Below are positions 53,204-62,483 of a stretch of DNA of 64,000 bases, piece by piece (the stretch's first letter is position 1; every line of letters begins with the position of its first letter). The stretch comes from JAFAXD01 sp963760435 (GTDB lineage Bacteria; Pseudomonadota; Alphaproteobacteria; Rhizobiales; Xanthobacteraceae): positions 124,001 to 188,000 of the forward strand of contig CAVXDE010000033.1 in the NCBI GenBank assembly GCA_963760435.1, written 5' to 3'. The notes beneath the pieces were generated by a model that was not told the DNA's origin, did not search any database, and worked only from the letters and a program-made list of their open reading frames with translations. Made by a program: the position numbers and the translations under genes.

Positions 53204-53302
53204 ATGAACGAAGCACCCCGCGGTAAATGGTTTTTCCTGGTCGTATTGGCATCGTTCGTTACGTACTATGTGTACGCGATGTTTCAATTAGGACCGCTCT
53301 GA
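53204..53302 (+). CDS. Possible small single-helix membrane protein
   Basis: 32 residues, MNEAPRGKWFFLVVLASFVT followed by YYVYAMFQLGPL: a short charged start and one clear transmembrane helix. The ribosome site is weak. It stands alone between the divergent DUF429-like and M32 genes. The composition supports a real microprotein, but no family was recognised. Confidence 0.35.
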   Translation: MNEAPRGKWFFLVVLASFVTYYVYAMFQLGPL

Positions 53303-53364
53303 TAAGACGCGACCCGAGTTCCCTCCCAGAGCCGACAAATTCTACTAGAATAAATGCAGCGCGA

Positions 53365-54918
53365 TCAGGGCGTCGGTAGCTGATAGAGTTCGCCGTATTT
53401 GTTGCGCAGATAGGCCAGATACGGCGCCATGATCATCGAACTCCCCGTCGAGCAGGTGACGATCTGGTCGGGACTGCGACTTCGGCCCGGCTCGTAGATG
53501 TGCTCGGTGAGCCAGCCATGCAGCGTGCCGAATTGGCCGTTCGCAATGTCGGTTGGAATCTCCGGGTGCGTCTTTGTGGCCGCCGCGAAGAATTGCGCGC
53601 TCAGGATATTGCCGATCGTGTAGCTCTGGAATGCACCTCCGATATTTCCTGCATACCAGTGCACGTCTTGCAGGCAGCCTTCACGATCATCAGGCGGCAC
53701 GATGCCGAGATCAGCTTGCAGGCCGGCCCGCCATGCTTCAGGCAGGTCCGCAATCCGGAGCCGTCCTTCGAGAAGCTCCAGCTCCAGGTCGAACCGCAGC
53801 ATGATGTGAAGGTTGTAGGTCACTTCGTCGGCATCGGTGCGGATGAGCGACGGCTCCACTTTGTTGATCGCCTGATAAAAGTTATCGAGCGGCACCGATC
53901 CGAGCTGATCAGCAAATAATTGTTGAAGGGCCGGGTAATAATGCTCCCAGAACGGCCGGCTGCGCGCGACGACGTTCTCCCACAACCGCGACTGGCTCTC
54001 ATGGACGCCCGAGGAGACGCCTCTCCCGAGCGGAGTGCCCTCGAAGGCGGCATTCACGCCCTGCTCGTACATGGCGTGCCCGGCCTCATGCAGCGTTGAG
54101 AAAAGGGCATCGCGGATGTCGTTCTCGCGCACGCGGGTGGTGATCCGCACGTCGCCCGACGCAAACTTGGTGCAGAATGGATGGCGGGTCTTGTCGAGCC
54201 GTCCGCGTTCGAGGTCGTAGCCCATCTGCCTGGCGATCTTCAGGCCGAAGTCGAGTTGCGCCGCTTCGTCGAACGCGCGATTGAGCCAGGCGTCGTCCAC
54301 TGGCGGCTGCTCGGAGATGGCACGCACCATGGGGACGAGTGCGTGCCGCAGCTCGGTGAACACGCCTCGGATCGCAGTTGTCGTCAAACCCTCGTCGGCG
54401 TCGTCGATCATCGGATCAGCGATGTGGTCGTAGGGCGCGAAGAACGACGCGTATTCCCGGCTCAAGTCGAGCGTCTTTTGCAGAAAGGGAATCATTGCGG
54501 CGAAGTCGTTTGCCGGCCGGGCACGGCACCAGGCATTGTAGGACGCCGAAGCATGGGCGTTCGCGCGCGCGACGTATTCGGCCGGGATCCGGATGGCCTT
54601 TTCGAAATCGCGCCGGGCCACGCGGATCAGATTGGCATCGTCGGTGGACAGCTCTTCGGAGAACCGTTCCAAACGATCCAGCAATCGTCCGAGCGCCGGG
54701 TCGGTGAAGCGCTCGTGGGCAAGGCGTCGCAGTATGGCAACTTGCCGACCGCGCGCCGCAGCCCCGCCGGTCGGCATATAGGTGGCCTCGTCCCAGCTGA
54801 GCACCGACCCCGCTGCGTTGAGGTCATAGATCTCTGCCAGCCGGTGTTTCAGGTCCACGAGGATGGCGCCAGATGGACTCGGTTTCGTCCCGCGATCGAC
54901 TTCAGGCCGTTTGCTCAT
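53365..54918 (-). CDS. Carboxypeptidase M32 (thermostable carboxypeptidase 1 type)
   Basis: 517 residues, the normal M32 length. The zinc site is HEAGHAMYEQG (HExxH), with downstream GVHESQSRLWEN supplying the third ligand. DLNAAGSVLSWDEATYMPTG at the N-terminus and YHYPALQQL-like text are family features. It removes C-terminal residues from peptides in the cytosol. AGGA precedes ATG 54918. It follows the ABC-CNB gene by 6 nt in the same direction. Confidence 0.92.
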   Translation of the reverse strand: MSKRPEVDRGTKPSPSGAILVDLKHRLAEIYDLNAAGSVLSWDEATYMPTGGAAARGRQVAILRRLAHERFTDPALGRLLDRLERFSEELSTDDANLIRVARRDFEKAIRIPAEYVARANAHASASYNAWCRARPANDFAAMIPFLQKTLDLSREYASFFAPYDHIADPMIDDADEGLTTTAIRGVFTELRHALVPMVRAISEQPPVDDAWLNRAFDEAAQLDFGLKIARQMGYDLERGRLDKTRHPFCTKFASGDVRITTRVRENDIRDALFSTLHEAGHAMYEQGVNAAFEGTPLGRGVSSGVHESQSRLWENVVARSRPFWEHYYPALQQLFADQLGSVPLDNFYQAINKVEPSLIRTDADEVTYNLHIMLRFDLELELLEGRLRIADLPEAWRAGLQADLGIVPPDDREGCLQDVHWYAGNIGGAFQSYTIGNILSAQFFAAATKTHPEIPTDIANGQFGTLHGWLTEHIYEPGRSRSPDQIVTCSTGSSMIMAPYLAYLRNKYGELYQLPTP

Positions 54919-54924
54919 GAAATC

Positions 54925-56062
54925 CTACTGGCGCAGGAAATAGGTGCGATAAAGCTGGTCGCGGAAGCTCTGGCTGGCGGCGAGCGCGGCCTCGAAATCG
55001 GTTTTGCCGAGCACGTACGTGTCGACCGCATTCTGCGCGACGACGGTGGCGTTGCGCGGCTCGCCGCTGATCAGCGCAACCTCACCGAAGAAATCGCCCG
55101 GCCCGAGACGCGCAACTTCGCGATCAGCGCGGACGACGTCCACTGCGCCGTCGGAGACCAGAAAGAACTCCTCGCCGGGATCACCCTTGCTGATGATCGT
55201 CGCGCCGGCGTCGTAATGACGTTTCGACATCTTTTCCGCGATATCGGTGAGTTGTCGCGGCGTCAGCGTCTTGAATAACTCGATTGGTCGCAGGAACTCA
55301 CAGATCCGCAGGGCATCATGCAGGGCCACATCCGACATGATGCGGCCGTCGACCATGTGCACGAGGCGATCCGCAGAGTCGATGATGCGGTGATCATGCG
55401 TCACCATCATCACCGCCGCGCCGTTCTCCATTGTGGTCTGCTTGAGCAACCTGATGACGTTCATGGTCGCATCCCGGTCGAGCGCCGCGGTCGGCTCATC
55501 GGCGAGGATCGAGTCGCGGGCGATTGACGAGCGCACGGCCGATCGCGACCCGTTGCCGCTCGCCGCCCGAGAGAAATCTCGGTTTGTAATCGATCCGATG
55601 GCCGAGCCCGAGACGCTCCAGAATGCCGGTCCCGCGCCGCCGTATTTCGTCCTTCGAGGCATTTCCGAGCTGCGCCGCCATTTTGACATTCTCGTAAGCG
55701 GACAGCGCCTCGAACAGATTATGCATTTGGAAGATGAAGCCAATGTCGCGCCGCACCTCGACGAGATCGCCGGCGCCAAGTCGCGACAAGTCGCGGCCGA
55801 GCACTTCGACTTTTCCCTCGTGCACCGTGCGTAAGGCTCCAATCAAACTCAGCAACGTCGTCTTGCCTGCTCCCGACGGACCGGTCATCACGACGAGCTG
55901 CCCGGCCGGGATTTCGATGTGATTGTTGAAGAGCACCTGGTTGCGCGCTTCCCCTTCACCGTAATAGTGGTTGAGGCCTTCGACCCGGACCACCGGTTCG
56001 CCAACGCGCTTAGGCGCGAGCGCACGCGCCTCGGTCCGCTCGGCGACGAGCGCGGCGCACAT
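54925..56062 (-). pseudogene. ABC exporter ATPase fused to a cyclic-nucleotide-binding domain, one apparent +1 frameshift
   Basis: From ATG 56062 (overlapping the permease stop as TGATG): Walker A GPSGAGKTTLL, signature LSGGERQRVAIGRALVNRP. One extra base near 55509 shifts the frame; without it RLILADEPTAALD follows, then MVTHDHRIIDSADRLVHMVD. From about residue 255 a cNMP-binding domain follows: ATIISKGDPGEEFFLVSDGA and the phosphate cassette FFGEVALISGEPRNATV. The corrected protein is about 378 residues. The DevA-type ATPase works with the two FtsX-type permeases encoded just upstream. Confidence 0.8.
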
Positions 56063-57190
56063 CAAAACACCTCGGCGGGATCGGCCCTGATCACCCGGCC
56101 TACCGCGATCGCAGCCGAGATCAGGCACATCCCCAAAGTCAGTCCGAGGCTTACAAACACAATTTCCGCTGTCATGTGCATGGGCAGCAATGCCACCTGA
56201 CCAATGATGCGATAGAGCAAGATGCTCACCAGGAATGCCGGGATCCAACCGGCCAGAGCATTGAAGGCGGCTTGTTCGAGCACGACGCGCAAGAGGTACC
56301 CGGTTCGATAGCCGATCGCCTTCAATGTCGCATATTGCGGCAACTGGTCGGCAAGATCGGTGTAGGTGACTTGATACGAAATCAGCATCCCGACGACAAA
56401 TCCGACAATGGTCCCCATCGCGAAAATCGGTCCGGCCGATGATACCGCGGCCTGAAACTTCCGCTCGAAGTCGATGAGTTCCGGCTTTGTGAATACCGCG
56501 AGCGTCGCCGGCAACGCCTGTTTCAAAGCCCGTTGAACCGCCGTTATGTTTTCGCCGGGCTGCACCTTTATCACGCCCACATCGACACCCGAAGCGGCAC
56601 CGTGCAGCAGGCTCGCAAAGGTGCGATCGCTCATCATCGCCGTGCCGTCGCTTACAAAATCGGGACCCAACACAAAGCCGCCGACGATTTTGACCTTGAC
56701 GCCGTTGATCTCGGCCTCACTGGCAGCCGTGTCCATGCCGAGAAAGCGCCGGGCGCGCCGATCAACCAGTACCGTGTTGGCCTCCTTCAGCTTCTCCCTG
56801 TTGGCGTTGATGTCCGAAAACAGGAAGACGGGCTGGTCGGGATCGAAACCAAACGCGCGGACCAAAAAGACTTTTTGGTCGGTCGGGTGTCTTCCAGAAA
56901 AAATCGAACCAGTCCGCATAGAGCGCTCTCGCGCTCGCGACGCCGCTCACCTTGCGCGCGGTCTCGAGGTCGGCGGCCGGGAAGGGGTCTCGCGTCGCGA
57001 ACTGATATTTGTGGACGCTCTGAATGAGAATATCGCCGTCGAGCCCGCGGATCACGGCAAGTGTACTGTCGAAGAAAGCCTGCTCGAAGCCGAGCTGCAT
57101 CAGCATCAGCAATACGGCAAAGCCGATCCCGGCTGCGGAGCGAAACAGCCGCTGCTTATTGGCGACGAGGTTGCGCCAGGCGAGCGGCAC
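56062..57190 (-). pseudogene. FtsX/DevC-type ABC permease with one apparent +1 frameshift
   Basis: First frame from GTG 57190: PLAWRNLVANKQRLFRSAAG, IGFAVLLMLMQLGFEQAFFD. The break is in an A-run (plus-strand T-run 56872-56876). Removing one base joins DRPKVFLVRAFGFDPDQPVF, then helices GTIVGFVVGMLISYQVTYTD, LPQYATLKAIGYRTGYLLRV and VGRVIRADPAEVF. About 375 residues corrected. This is the DevC/MacB-like permease with a large periplasmic domain. No ribosome site is seen before GTG 57190, so the true N-terminus may be further upstream. Confidence 0.75.
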
Positions 57191-57272
57191 CGCGCGTGGC
57201 TGAGCGCGGGCGAAAAGGCCGGACAGCGGGTGACGCAGCGGAAGAAGGCACGGTCGACAGAACCCGCTCCTC

Positions 57273-58403
57273 TCAAAACACGTCGGCAGGATCGGCGCGC
57301 CGCAGAACCCGCACCGAGAGCAGGGCGGAAACCACCGCCATGCCGAGCGCTGCCGCGAAGACAGCGAGAAGGCGCATGTCGCTCATCATCACCGGCAACA
57401 AGGTTTGTTGCCGGATCAGCGAGTACAGGCCCAATGCGGCGGCCACGGCCGGAATAAAGCCGGCAATGACGATCAGGAGTGACATCGTGCTGACGGTCGC
57501 GGCCAGCCCGCGGTCGCGATAGCCGATCGCTTTCAGGGTCGCGAATTGCGGCAATTGCCGGCCCACCTGGGTGGATACGATCTGGTACACGATCATCACT
57601 CCCACCACGAGAGAGATCAGCAGCCCCGATCCGAAGATGATTCCGACCGAGGTGCGCGTCGTCCAATAAGCGGTTTCCTGTGCGTCGAGTTCCTGACGCG
57701 TAAAGACCTTCGTGCCGGTTCCGGCCAGCTTCTGCAAGTCGCTCGCCGCACGTGCGGGGTCCACTCCCGGTTTGAGCCTGATCGCTCCGAGGTTGACGAT
57801 GGCCGAGCCGCGTTGCGGAAACAGCCGCGCAAAATTCGCTGTGCTGGTCAGAGCGACGCCCAGTCCCATGAAGCCCGTTCCCAGCTCGTATTGGCCACCG
57901 ATCGTCACCTTGCGGTCGCCGATTTCGACGACGCGCCCCGTATCCAGCGGGCCGAACATTGGCCGCGTCGCGCTGTCGACCAGCACCGTGTCGAGCCGAT
58001 CGAGTGCGGCGGTCTGCCGATTGATGCTGTCGGGAATGAAAACATCGCTCGCGGGATCGAAGCCGATCACGAAAACATCCGGCCACAGGTCCCCCTTGCC
58101 ACTCTTCCATTTGGCAAATCCGAAATAAATCGGCGTTGCCTCCGCCACGTCCGAAGAGCTGCGCACCCGATCGAGCGCACTGAGCGGAAATACACCCGGC
58201 TGCGCCTGGTACTCGTATTGATCTGACGTCAGCAGAAGATCGAACCGCATATTGTCATACAGCAACAGGCCGCCGCGCGGCACGGCATAGAAGAAGCCGA
58301 GTTCGACAAAGACAAGCAGAATCGCCATGAAGATGCCGATCAAGGCGAGCGCGGTGCGTCGCTTGTCGTAGGTCAAGATCCGCCAGGCGAGTAGAACCTT
58401 CAT
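57273..58403 (-). CDS. FtsX/DevC-type ABC permease
   Basis: 376 residues. N-terminal helix RRTALALIGIFMAILLVFVE, a periplasmic domain, then a triple-helix C-terminus: SVGIIFGSGLLISLVVGVMI, RQLPQFATLKAIGYRDRGLA, VLRRADPADVF. It is a paralogue of the following permease gene and likely forms a heterodimer with it, driven by the ABC-CNB ATPase. DevB-type adaptor and TolC genes are not in the window. It is the first gene of the minus-strand exporter operon. Confidence 0.9.
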   Translation of the reverse strand: MKVLLAWRILTYDKRRTALALIGIFMAILLVFVELGFFYAVPRGGLLLYDNMRFDLLLTSDQYEYQAQPGVFPLSALDRVRSSSDVAEATPIYFGFAKWKSGKGDLWPDVFVIGFDPASDVFIPDSINRQTAALDRLDTVLVDSATRPMFGPLDTGRVVEIGDRKVTIGGQYELGTGFMGLGVALTSTANFARLFPQRGSAIVNLGAIRLKPGVDPARAASDLQKLAGTGTKVFTRQELDAQETAYWTTRTSVGIIFGSGLLISLVVGVMIVYQIVSTQVGRQLPQFATLKAIGYRDRGLAATVSTMSLLIVIAGFIPAVAAALGLYSLIRQQTLLPVMMSDMRLLAVFAAALGMAVVSALLSVRVLRRADPADVF

Positions 58404-58562
58404 GGCTTGGTCACTCGGCCAGCTTTAGGTCGGTTCCTTGTCACTCGGTTTCCTTATCCGACAGCGCCCGTGCGCGTCTACTGACGATCGCACCTGTGAC
58501 GGCTGGATCGGGCGTTTTCTCGGTATCCGAGCGCCCGACCAATGTGACGCTCGCCTGCGTCG

Positions 58563-59435
58563 CTATTTGGCGGTGCAAGCTTTGAGTAGCCACGCCTTGA
58601 AGGCGTGCATCCCGCTGGTCTCGCGTTTGGACTTCAGCGCCGTGAGCCAGTAATCGCCTGCGGTGATCTCCGTTCGAAATGGCTGCATCAGGCGCTTCTC
58701 GCGGAGTTCCTGCGCGAACATGCGGACGGGCAGAAGCGCGATGCCATCGCCGCGGGCAGCAGCATGCGCCATGACAATCGAGGAGTCGAACATCGGGCCG
58801 CGAATGGGCGGACATGGCGTATGGACAGCCGCAAACCAGCGCTCCCATTCTTCGTCGCGATAGGAGCGTAACAACACCTCTTTGGCCAACGCATCGAGCT
58901 TGCGCAACCGTTTGCCGATCCTGGGTGAGCACAATGGTGACAGTGGAGCGCTCAGCAGATGTGTTGCTTCCGTTCCGTGCCATAAACCGTCGCCGAAACG
59001 AATAGCAAAATCCAAACCCTCTCCTGCAATATCGACACGATTGTTGTTGGTGAGGATTCGTAAATCGATGTGAGGATGGTTTTTGTGAAACTCCTGCAGC
59101 CGCGGGAGCAGCCATCCGGCGGCAAAGGTGCCGACCACACCGACGGTTACAATCTCGCGGGCTCGGCCCTTTGCGAAGGCATCCACGGCACTGCGCAGTT
59201 GCCCAAAGGCCTCAGATACAGCCGGCAGGAGCGCCTGTCCTTCATCGGTCAAGGCCAACCCGCGTGGCACGCGGCGAAACAAGGGGACCCCGAGCGTTGC
59301 TTCGAGCGACTTCACCAAATGGCTGACCGCCGCCTGGGTCACCCGCAATTCCAGGCCTGCCTTGGTAAAGCTCAGATGACGCGCGGAGGCTTCGAAGGCG
59401 CGCAGCGCGTTCAATGGTAGGTGCGACTTGGCCAT
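58563..59435 (-). CDS. LysR-family regulator, AmpR/GcvA-like
   Basis: 290 residues. The HTH is in LPLNALRAFEASARHLSFTK and AGLELRVTQAAVSHLVKSLE, with the AmpR/GcvA-like start PLNALRAFE. The periplasmic-binding-like effector domain follows (TVGVVGTFAAGWLLPRLQEF). It is divergent from a class A beta-lactamase gene with an inverted repeat between, the typical ampR-bla arrangement, so it probably senses muropeptide intermediates and controls bla. Confidence 0.88.
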   Translation of the reverse strand: MAKSHLPLNALRAFEASARHLSFTKAGLELRVTQAAVSHLVKSLEATLGVPLFRRVPRGLALTDEGQALLPAVSEAFGQLRSAVDAFAKGRAREIVTVGVVGTFAAGWLLPRLQEFHKNHPHIDLRILTNNNRVDIAGEGLDFAIRFGDGLWHGTEATHLLSAPLSPLCSPRIGKRLRKLDALAKEVLLRSYRDEEWERWFAAVHTPCPPIRGPMFDSSIVMAHAAARGDGIALLPVRMFAQELREKRLMQPFRTEITAGDYWLTALKSKRETSGMHAFKAWLLKACTAK

Positions 59436-59466
59436 CAGTCTAAGACATGAGGTAGCACACTTCGAT

Positions 59467-59489
59467 CAACAATAGTTTTTCTATTGTTG
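59467..59489. promoter_or_regulatory. Inverted repeat in the regulator/beta-lactamase intergenic region
   Basis: CAACAATAG-TTTTT-CTATTGTTG has perfect 9-bp arms, 31 bp from the LysR start and 78 bp from the beta-lactamase start. Likely LysR-type binding box for the divergent regulator. Confidence 0.6.
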
Positions 59490-59567
59490 TGCCCAAATTT
59501 TGATCGTTTGCACGGGCCGCCTCGCATACGCATTATTCGCAGCGCATTCGGGAGGGGAGTCAAAACG

Positions 59568-60449
59568 ATAAATCGACGCGAAATGGTTGGCGGCGTCGCC
59601 GCAACGATTGCGACTTTCGGGCTGTTGCAAACGAAAACGGTCAAGGCGGCCGCGCCGTTCCTGGCGGAAGAATTGAGCCGGATCGAGAGCGGCAGCGGCG
59701 GACGGCTTGGTGTTGCTATCCTCGACACCGGCACCCAGCGCCACGCCGAGCATCGTGCGGCGGAACTGTTTCCAATGTGCAGTACGTTCAAGCTGCTGGC
59801 AGCGGCCGCCGTCCTCAAGCGCTGCGAAAATGGCCAGGACCAATTACAACGGCGAATCAAGTTTCAAGCATCGGATCTGGTGACGTATTCGCCCGTGACC
59901 AAGGACCATGCCGGCGGTGATGGAATGACGCTGGCCGAACTTTGCGCGGCGGCGCTGAATTACAGCGACAACACCGCCGCCAACCTGTTGCTTGCGAGTC
60001 TGGGCGGACCGCAAGCGCTGACGGCCTATGCACGCAGTATTGGTGACCCGGTTACGCGCCTCGACCGCATCGAGCCCGATCTCAACGAGGCGGTGCCTGG
60101 TGATCCACGCGATACGACGACGCCGGCCGCCATGTTGCAGAATTTGCGTACGTTGCTCTTTGGCGAGGTCCTGTCGGCCGCTTCGAAGGATCAGCTTACC
60201 ACGTGGCTCGTCGGCAATCGCACGGGTGACGCGCGCCTGCGCGCTGGACTACCACCTGGATGGCGGTGTGGCGACAAGACCGGATCAGGAGAGCGCGGCT
60301 CGACCAATGATATCGGAGTGATCTGGCCGCCGCAGAGGGCACCGGTTCTCGTGACAGTTTATCTGACTGAGACCACTGCCGTGGGCGAGGCGCGCAACGC
60401 GACGCTCGCCGATGTAGGACGCGTGATCGTCAAAGCTTTTACTGCGTGA
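59568..60449 (+). CDS. bla: Class A beta-lactamase
   Basis: About 289-294 residues. Signal: NRREMVGGVAATIATFGLLQ then TKTVKA, Tat-like. Active-site motifs: S-T-F-K preceded by Cys (FPMCSTFK), YSDN (SDN loop), RIEPDLNEAVPGD (Glu166 loop), and CGDKTGSGE (K-T-G). All catalytic residues for penicillin/cephalosporin hydrolysis are present. The start is odd: the best ribosome site (GGAGGGGAG) faces ATA 59568. ATG 59583 is the first ATG but would remove the twin arginine. It is regulated by the divergent AmpR-like gene. Confidence 0.9.
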   Translation: MNRREMVGGVAATIATFGLLQTKTVKAAAPFLAEELSRIESGSGGRLGVAILDTGTQRHAEHRAAELFPMCSTFKLLAAAAVLKRCENGQDQLQRRIKFQASDLVTYSPVTKDHAGGDGMTLAELCAAALNYSDNTAANLLLASLGGPQALTAYARSIGDPVTRLDRIEPDLNEAVPGDPRDTTTPAAMLQNLRTLLFGEVLSAASKDQLTTWLVGNRTGDARLRAGLPPGWRCGDKTGSGERGSTNDIGVIWPPQRAPVLVTVYLTETTAVGEARNATLADVGRVIVKAFTA

Positions 60450-60488
60450 GGTCTTTTCAGCATCACGATTGGGATTGCCGGCCCTTAC

Positions 60489-61004
60489 TCAGAACGGCAC
60501 GACCAGCCCATCGAGCGGCGCGTCGCAGTTGACGAGCTCCACCTTCTTCATGGCAATGCGCATGGCGTTGCCTTCGCCCACCAGCCGGTGGAAATAGGTG
60601 CCGGCGAACAGCCGCTGGTCCTCACGCCGATATTCGACCAGCACGAATTTCGAGCGCACCGTGATGCCCGGCTCCCCGGCGTCCGGCTCCAGGGTGATGT
60701 TGGCCACGGTTCGGCTGGTGCGCGAGCGCGGTTCCTGTGAGTAAATGCGTGGATCGGAGAGCCGGCGCACGCGCGTCTCGAGAAGCCGGCGATCGTCATA
60801 CATCAGCGACACGGTCTCGAACGGATCGGCCTGGTTGGCCTGGATCGGCACCCAGTAGCGCGCATCCTCGGTGAACAATGCCAGCCATTCGTCGAAGTAG
60901 CCTTCGTCGAGCAGGCGCGCCTCGTGGATGAGGAAGGTTTCATAAGGCCGCAGGTCGACGGCCGTGCTTGGCAGGCGCGGGGTCTTTCTCGTCTTGTCCA
61001 GCAT
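60489..61004 (-). CDS. Aromatic-ring-hydroxylating dioxygenase beta subunit
   Basis: 171 residues of the NTF2-like small subunit: YETFLIHEARLLDEGYFDEW, LFTEDARYWVPIQANQ, SLMYDDRRLLETRVRRLSDP, SKFVLVEYRREDQRLFAGTY. It assembles with the alpha subunit into a hexamer and has a structural rather than catalytic role. Only 2 nt separate it from the alpha stop. No ferredoxin or reductase gene is adjacent. Confidence 0.9.
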   Translation of the reverse strand: MLDKTRKTPRLPSTAVDLRPYETFLIHEARLLDEGYFDEWLALFTEDARYWVPIQANQADPFETVSLMYDDRRLLETRVRRLSDPRIYSQEPRSRTSRTVANITLEPDAGEPGITVRSKFVLVEYRREDQRLFAGTYFHRLVGEGNAMRIAMKKVELVNCDAPLDGLVVPF

Positions 61005-61006
61005 GA

Positions 61007-62365
61007 TCAGGCCACCTGCTTCCTTGCCGCGCCGCTGTCGCCGAGCATGTAGCCGCGCCAGGCATCGAACATGTTGCGGATATAGACTTCGCTGGTCGAG
61101 TTCTTGCCCTTGCGACCGCCGTGCGGGTCCGGCTCATCGGATGTGAAGCCGCGTCCGACCTCAATCCATTGGGCGCCTTCGCTCGAGAGCCCGAGCGTGA
61201 CCCGGTTGTAGATTTCAAGGTCATCGGTGAGAACCAGCGAGCCGGTGCCGTTCACCACGTTGGCGAAGCTGACGGTGTTGCGGAACATCTGCTCCGGCGC
61301 GCCTTTGAGCCTGAAGCAGTAGGTGTGGACTTCCGTCTTGTTGACGCTGATCGGGTGGATGACGCGCAGTTGCTGGAACTGGCTCATCATCGACATGTTG
61401 GGATAGATGTTGCTGTTCCAGCGGCGCACTTCCATGACGCGTTGCGTCTCGGTCTTGCCCTTCTTGGCTTCCATGGCGCTGTGATATTCGCGGAACACCG
61501 GATCGTTCAGCGCTGCGACCAGCTTGGAATCGTCGTGGTAGTCGCCGAGATAGCTGTGGCCGTTCGGATAGGTCCAGATGCCGACCTGGTTTTCCCAGAA
61601 CGAGTAGGGGGCGCCGTTCTGCCGCATCTGGCGGATGGCGATTTCGCCGGTACCGTCGCTGAACACGTCATCCTTCTGCTGCTGGGCGGCGGCGATCGAC
61701 GAGCGGTGCGTGTACCAGGGGTGCGCGGCGTCGCACAGGTTCTCGAGGTAGAGCTTCCAGTTCCCATTGTAGGTGTGCTTGAACACGCCGCCGGCGACTT
61801 CGAGCTCGCCGTCAGGCGCGCGGTCAACCGCGTCATCGAGCGATGTCCGCATGTAGCCGAGGAAGTCCTCCAGGCTCTGTCCTTCGCTGGCGAGGCTCAG
61901 GAAGATGAAGCCGCGATAGCTCTGCACGCGCGGGACCGCGACCATGGCGGTGTTCGGATTCTTGGTGCTGAAATCGTCCGGATACCCGTGGTTCAGCGGC
62001 ACGGCCTTGAGGCGACCGTCGAGATGATAGGTCCAGCCGTGATAGCAGCACTGGAACTCGTCGGTCGCGCCCGCGTCATTGGCGACCACCATTGCGCCGC
62101 GATGAGCGCACTGATTGTGGAGCGCGCGGATCGAGCCGTCGGTGGCGCGCACGATCACCAGCGGCTTGCGCGCGACGCGGGCGGTGAAATAGTCGCCCGG
62201 CTTCTTGATCTGGCTCTCATGGCCGACGTAGACCCACGCGGTGGCGAAGATGCGCGACATTTCGAGTTCAAAGATGCCCGGGTCCGTGTAAATTCGGCGG
62301 TGAACGCGGGCAGGCTCCACCATCTCGGCGAGCTCTTTCGGGGAACAAGCGGCGGTCATCGACAT
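61007..62365 (-). CDS. Aromatic-ring-hydroxylating dioxygenase alpha subunit (Rieske)
   Basis: 452 residues from ATG 62365 (GGAGGT upstream). The Rieske centre is C-x-H in NQCAHRGAM and C-x2-H in CCYHGWTYHLDG. The catalytic iron site is ENLCDAAHPWYTHRSS (D, H, H). It inserts O2 into aromatic or similar substrates. Partner electron carriers may come from elsewhere; the Rieske/FAD gene at 20123 is a distant candidate. It is divergent from a TetR gene with a palindromic operator between. Confidence 0.93.
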   Translation of the reverse strand: MSMTAACSPKELAEMVEPARVHRRIYTDPGIFELEMSRIFATAWVYVGHESQIKKPGDYFTARVARKPLVIVRATDGSIRALHNQCAHRGAMVVANDAGATDEFQCCYHGWTYHLDGRLKAVPLNHGYPDDFSTKNPNTAMVAVPRVQSYRGFIFLSLASEGQSLEDFLGYMRTSLDDAVDRAPDGELEVAGGVFKHTYNGNWKLYLENLCDAAHPWYTHRSSIAAAQQQKDDVFSDGTGEIAIRQMRQNGAPYSFWENQVGIWTYPNGHSYLGDYHDDSKLVAALNDPVFREYHSAMEAKKGKTETQRVMEVRRWNSNIYPNMSMMSQFQQLRVIHPISVNKTEVHTYCFRLKGAPEQMFRNTVSFANVVNGTGSLVLTDDLEIYNRVTLGLSSEGAQWIEVGRGFTSDEPDPHGGRKGKNSTSEVYIRNMFDAWRGYMLGDSGAARKQVA

Positions 62366-62443
62366 GCAGGACCTCCAGGCTAAGGCGCGCGCTGCTGCCA
62401 CAAAGGCGGGCCGGTCACCTCACACTGCCTCCGGCAACGTTAA

Positions 62444-62465
62444 AACGATACCAAAGAGTATCGTT
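62444..62465. promoter_or_regulatory. Operator candidate with CGATAC-N6-GTATCG core
   Basis: AACGATAC-CAAAGA-GTATCGTT has perfect 8-bp arms, between the dioxygenase start (62365) and the TetR start (62484). The core CGATAC-N6-GTATCG recurs upstream of the MFS gene at 63329-63346. Confidence 0.7.
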
Positions 62466-62483
62466 ATTCGCAAGGGAAAGCCG

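Noticed and set aside
53161..53225. T-arm-like GGTTCGAATCC on the minus strand, possible tRNA
   Set aside because: The flanking bases do not form a 5-bp T-stem, and no acceptor, D or anticodon arm is found around it.
54181..55278. 365-residue plus-strand frame opposite the M32 peptidase
   Set aside because: Antisense shadow; HExxH and ABC/CNB motifs lie on the minus strand.
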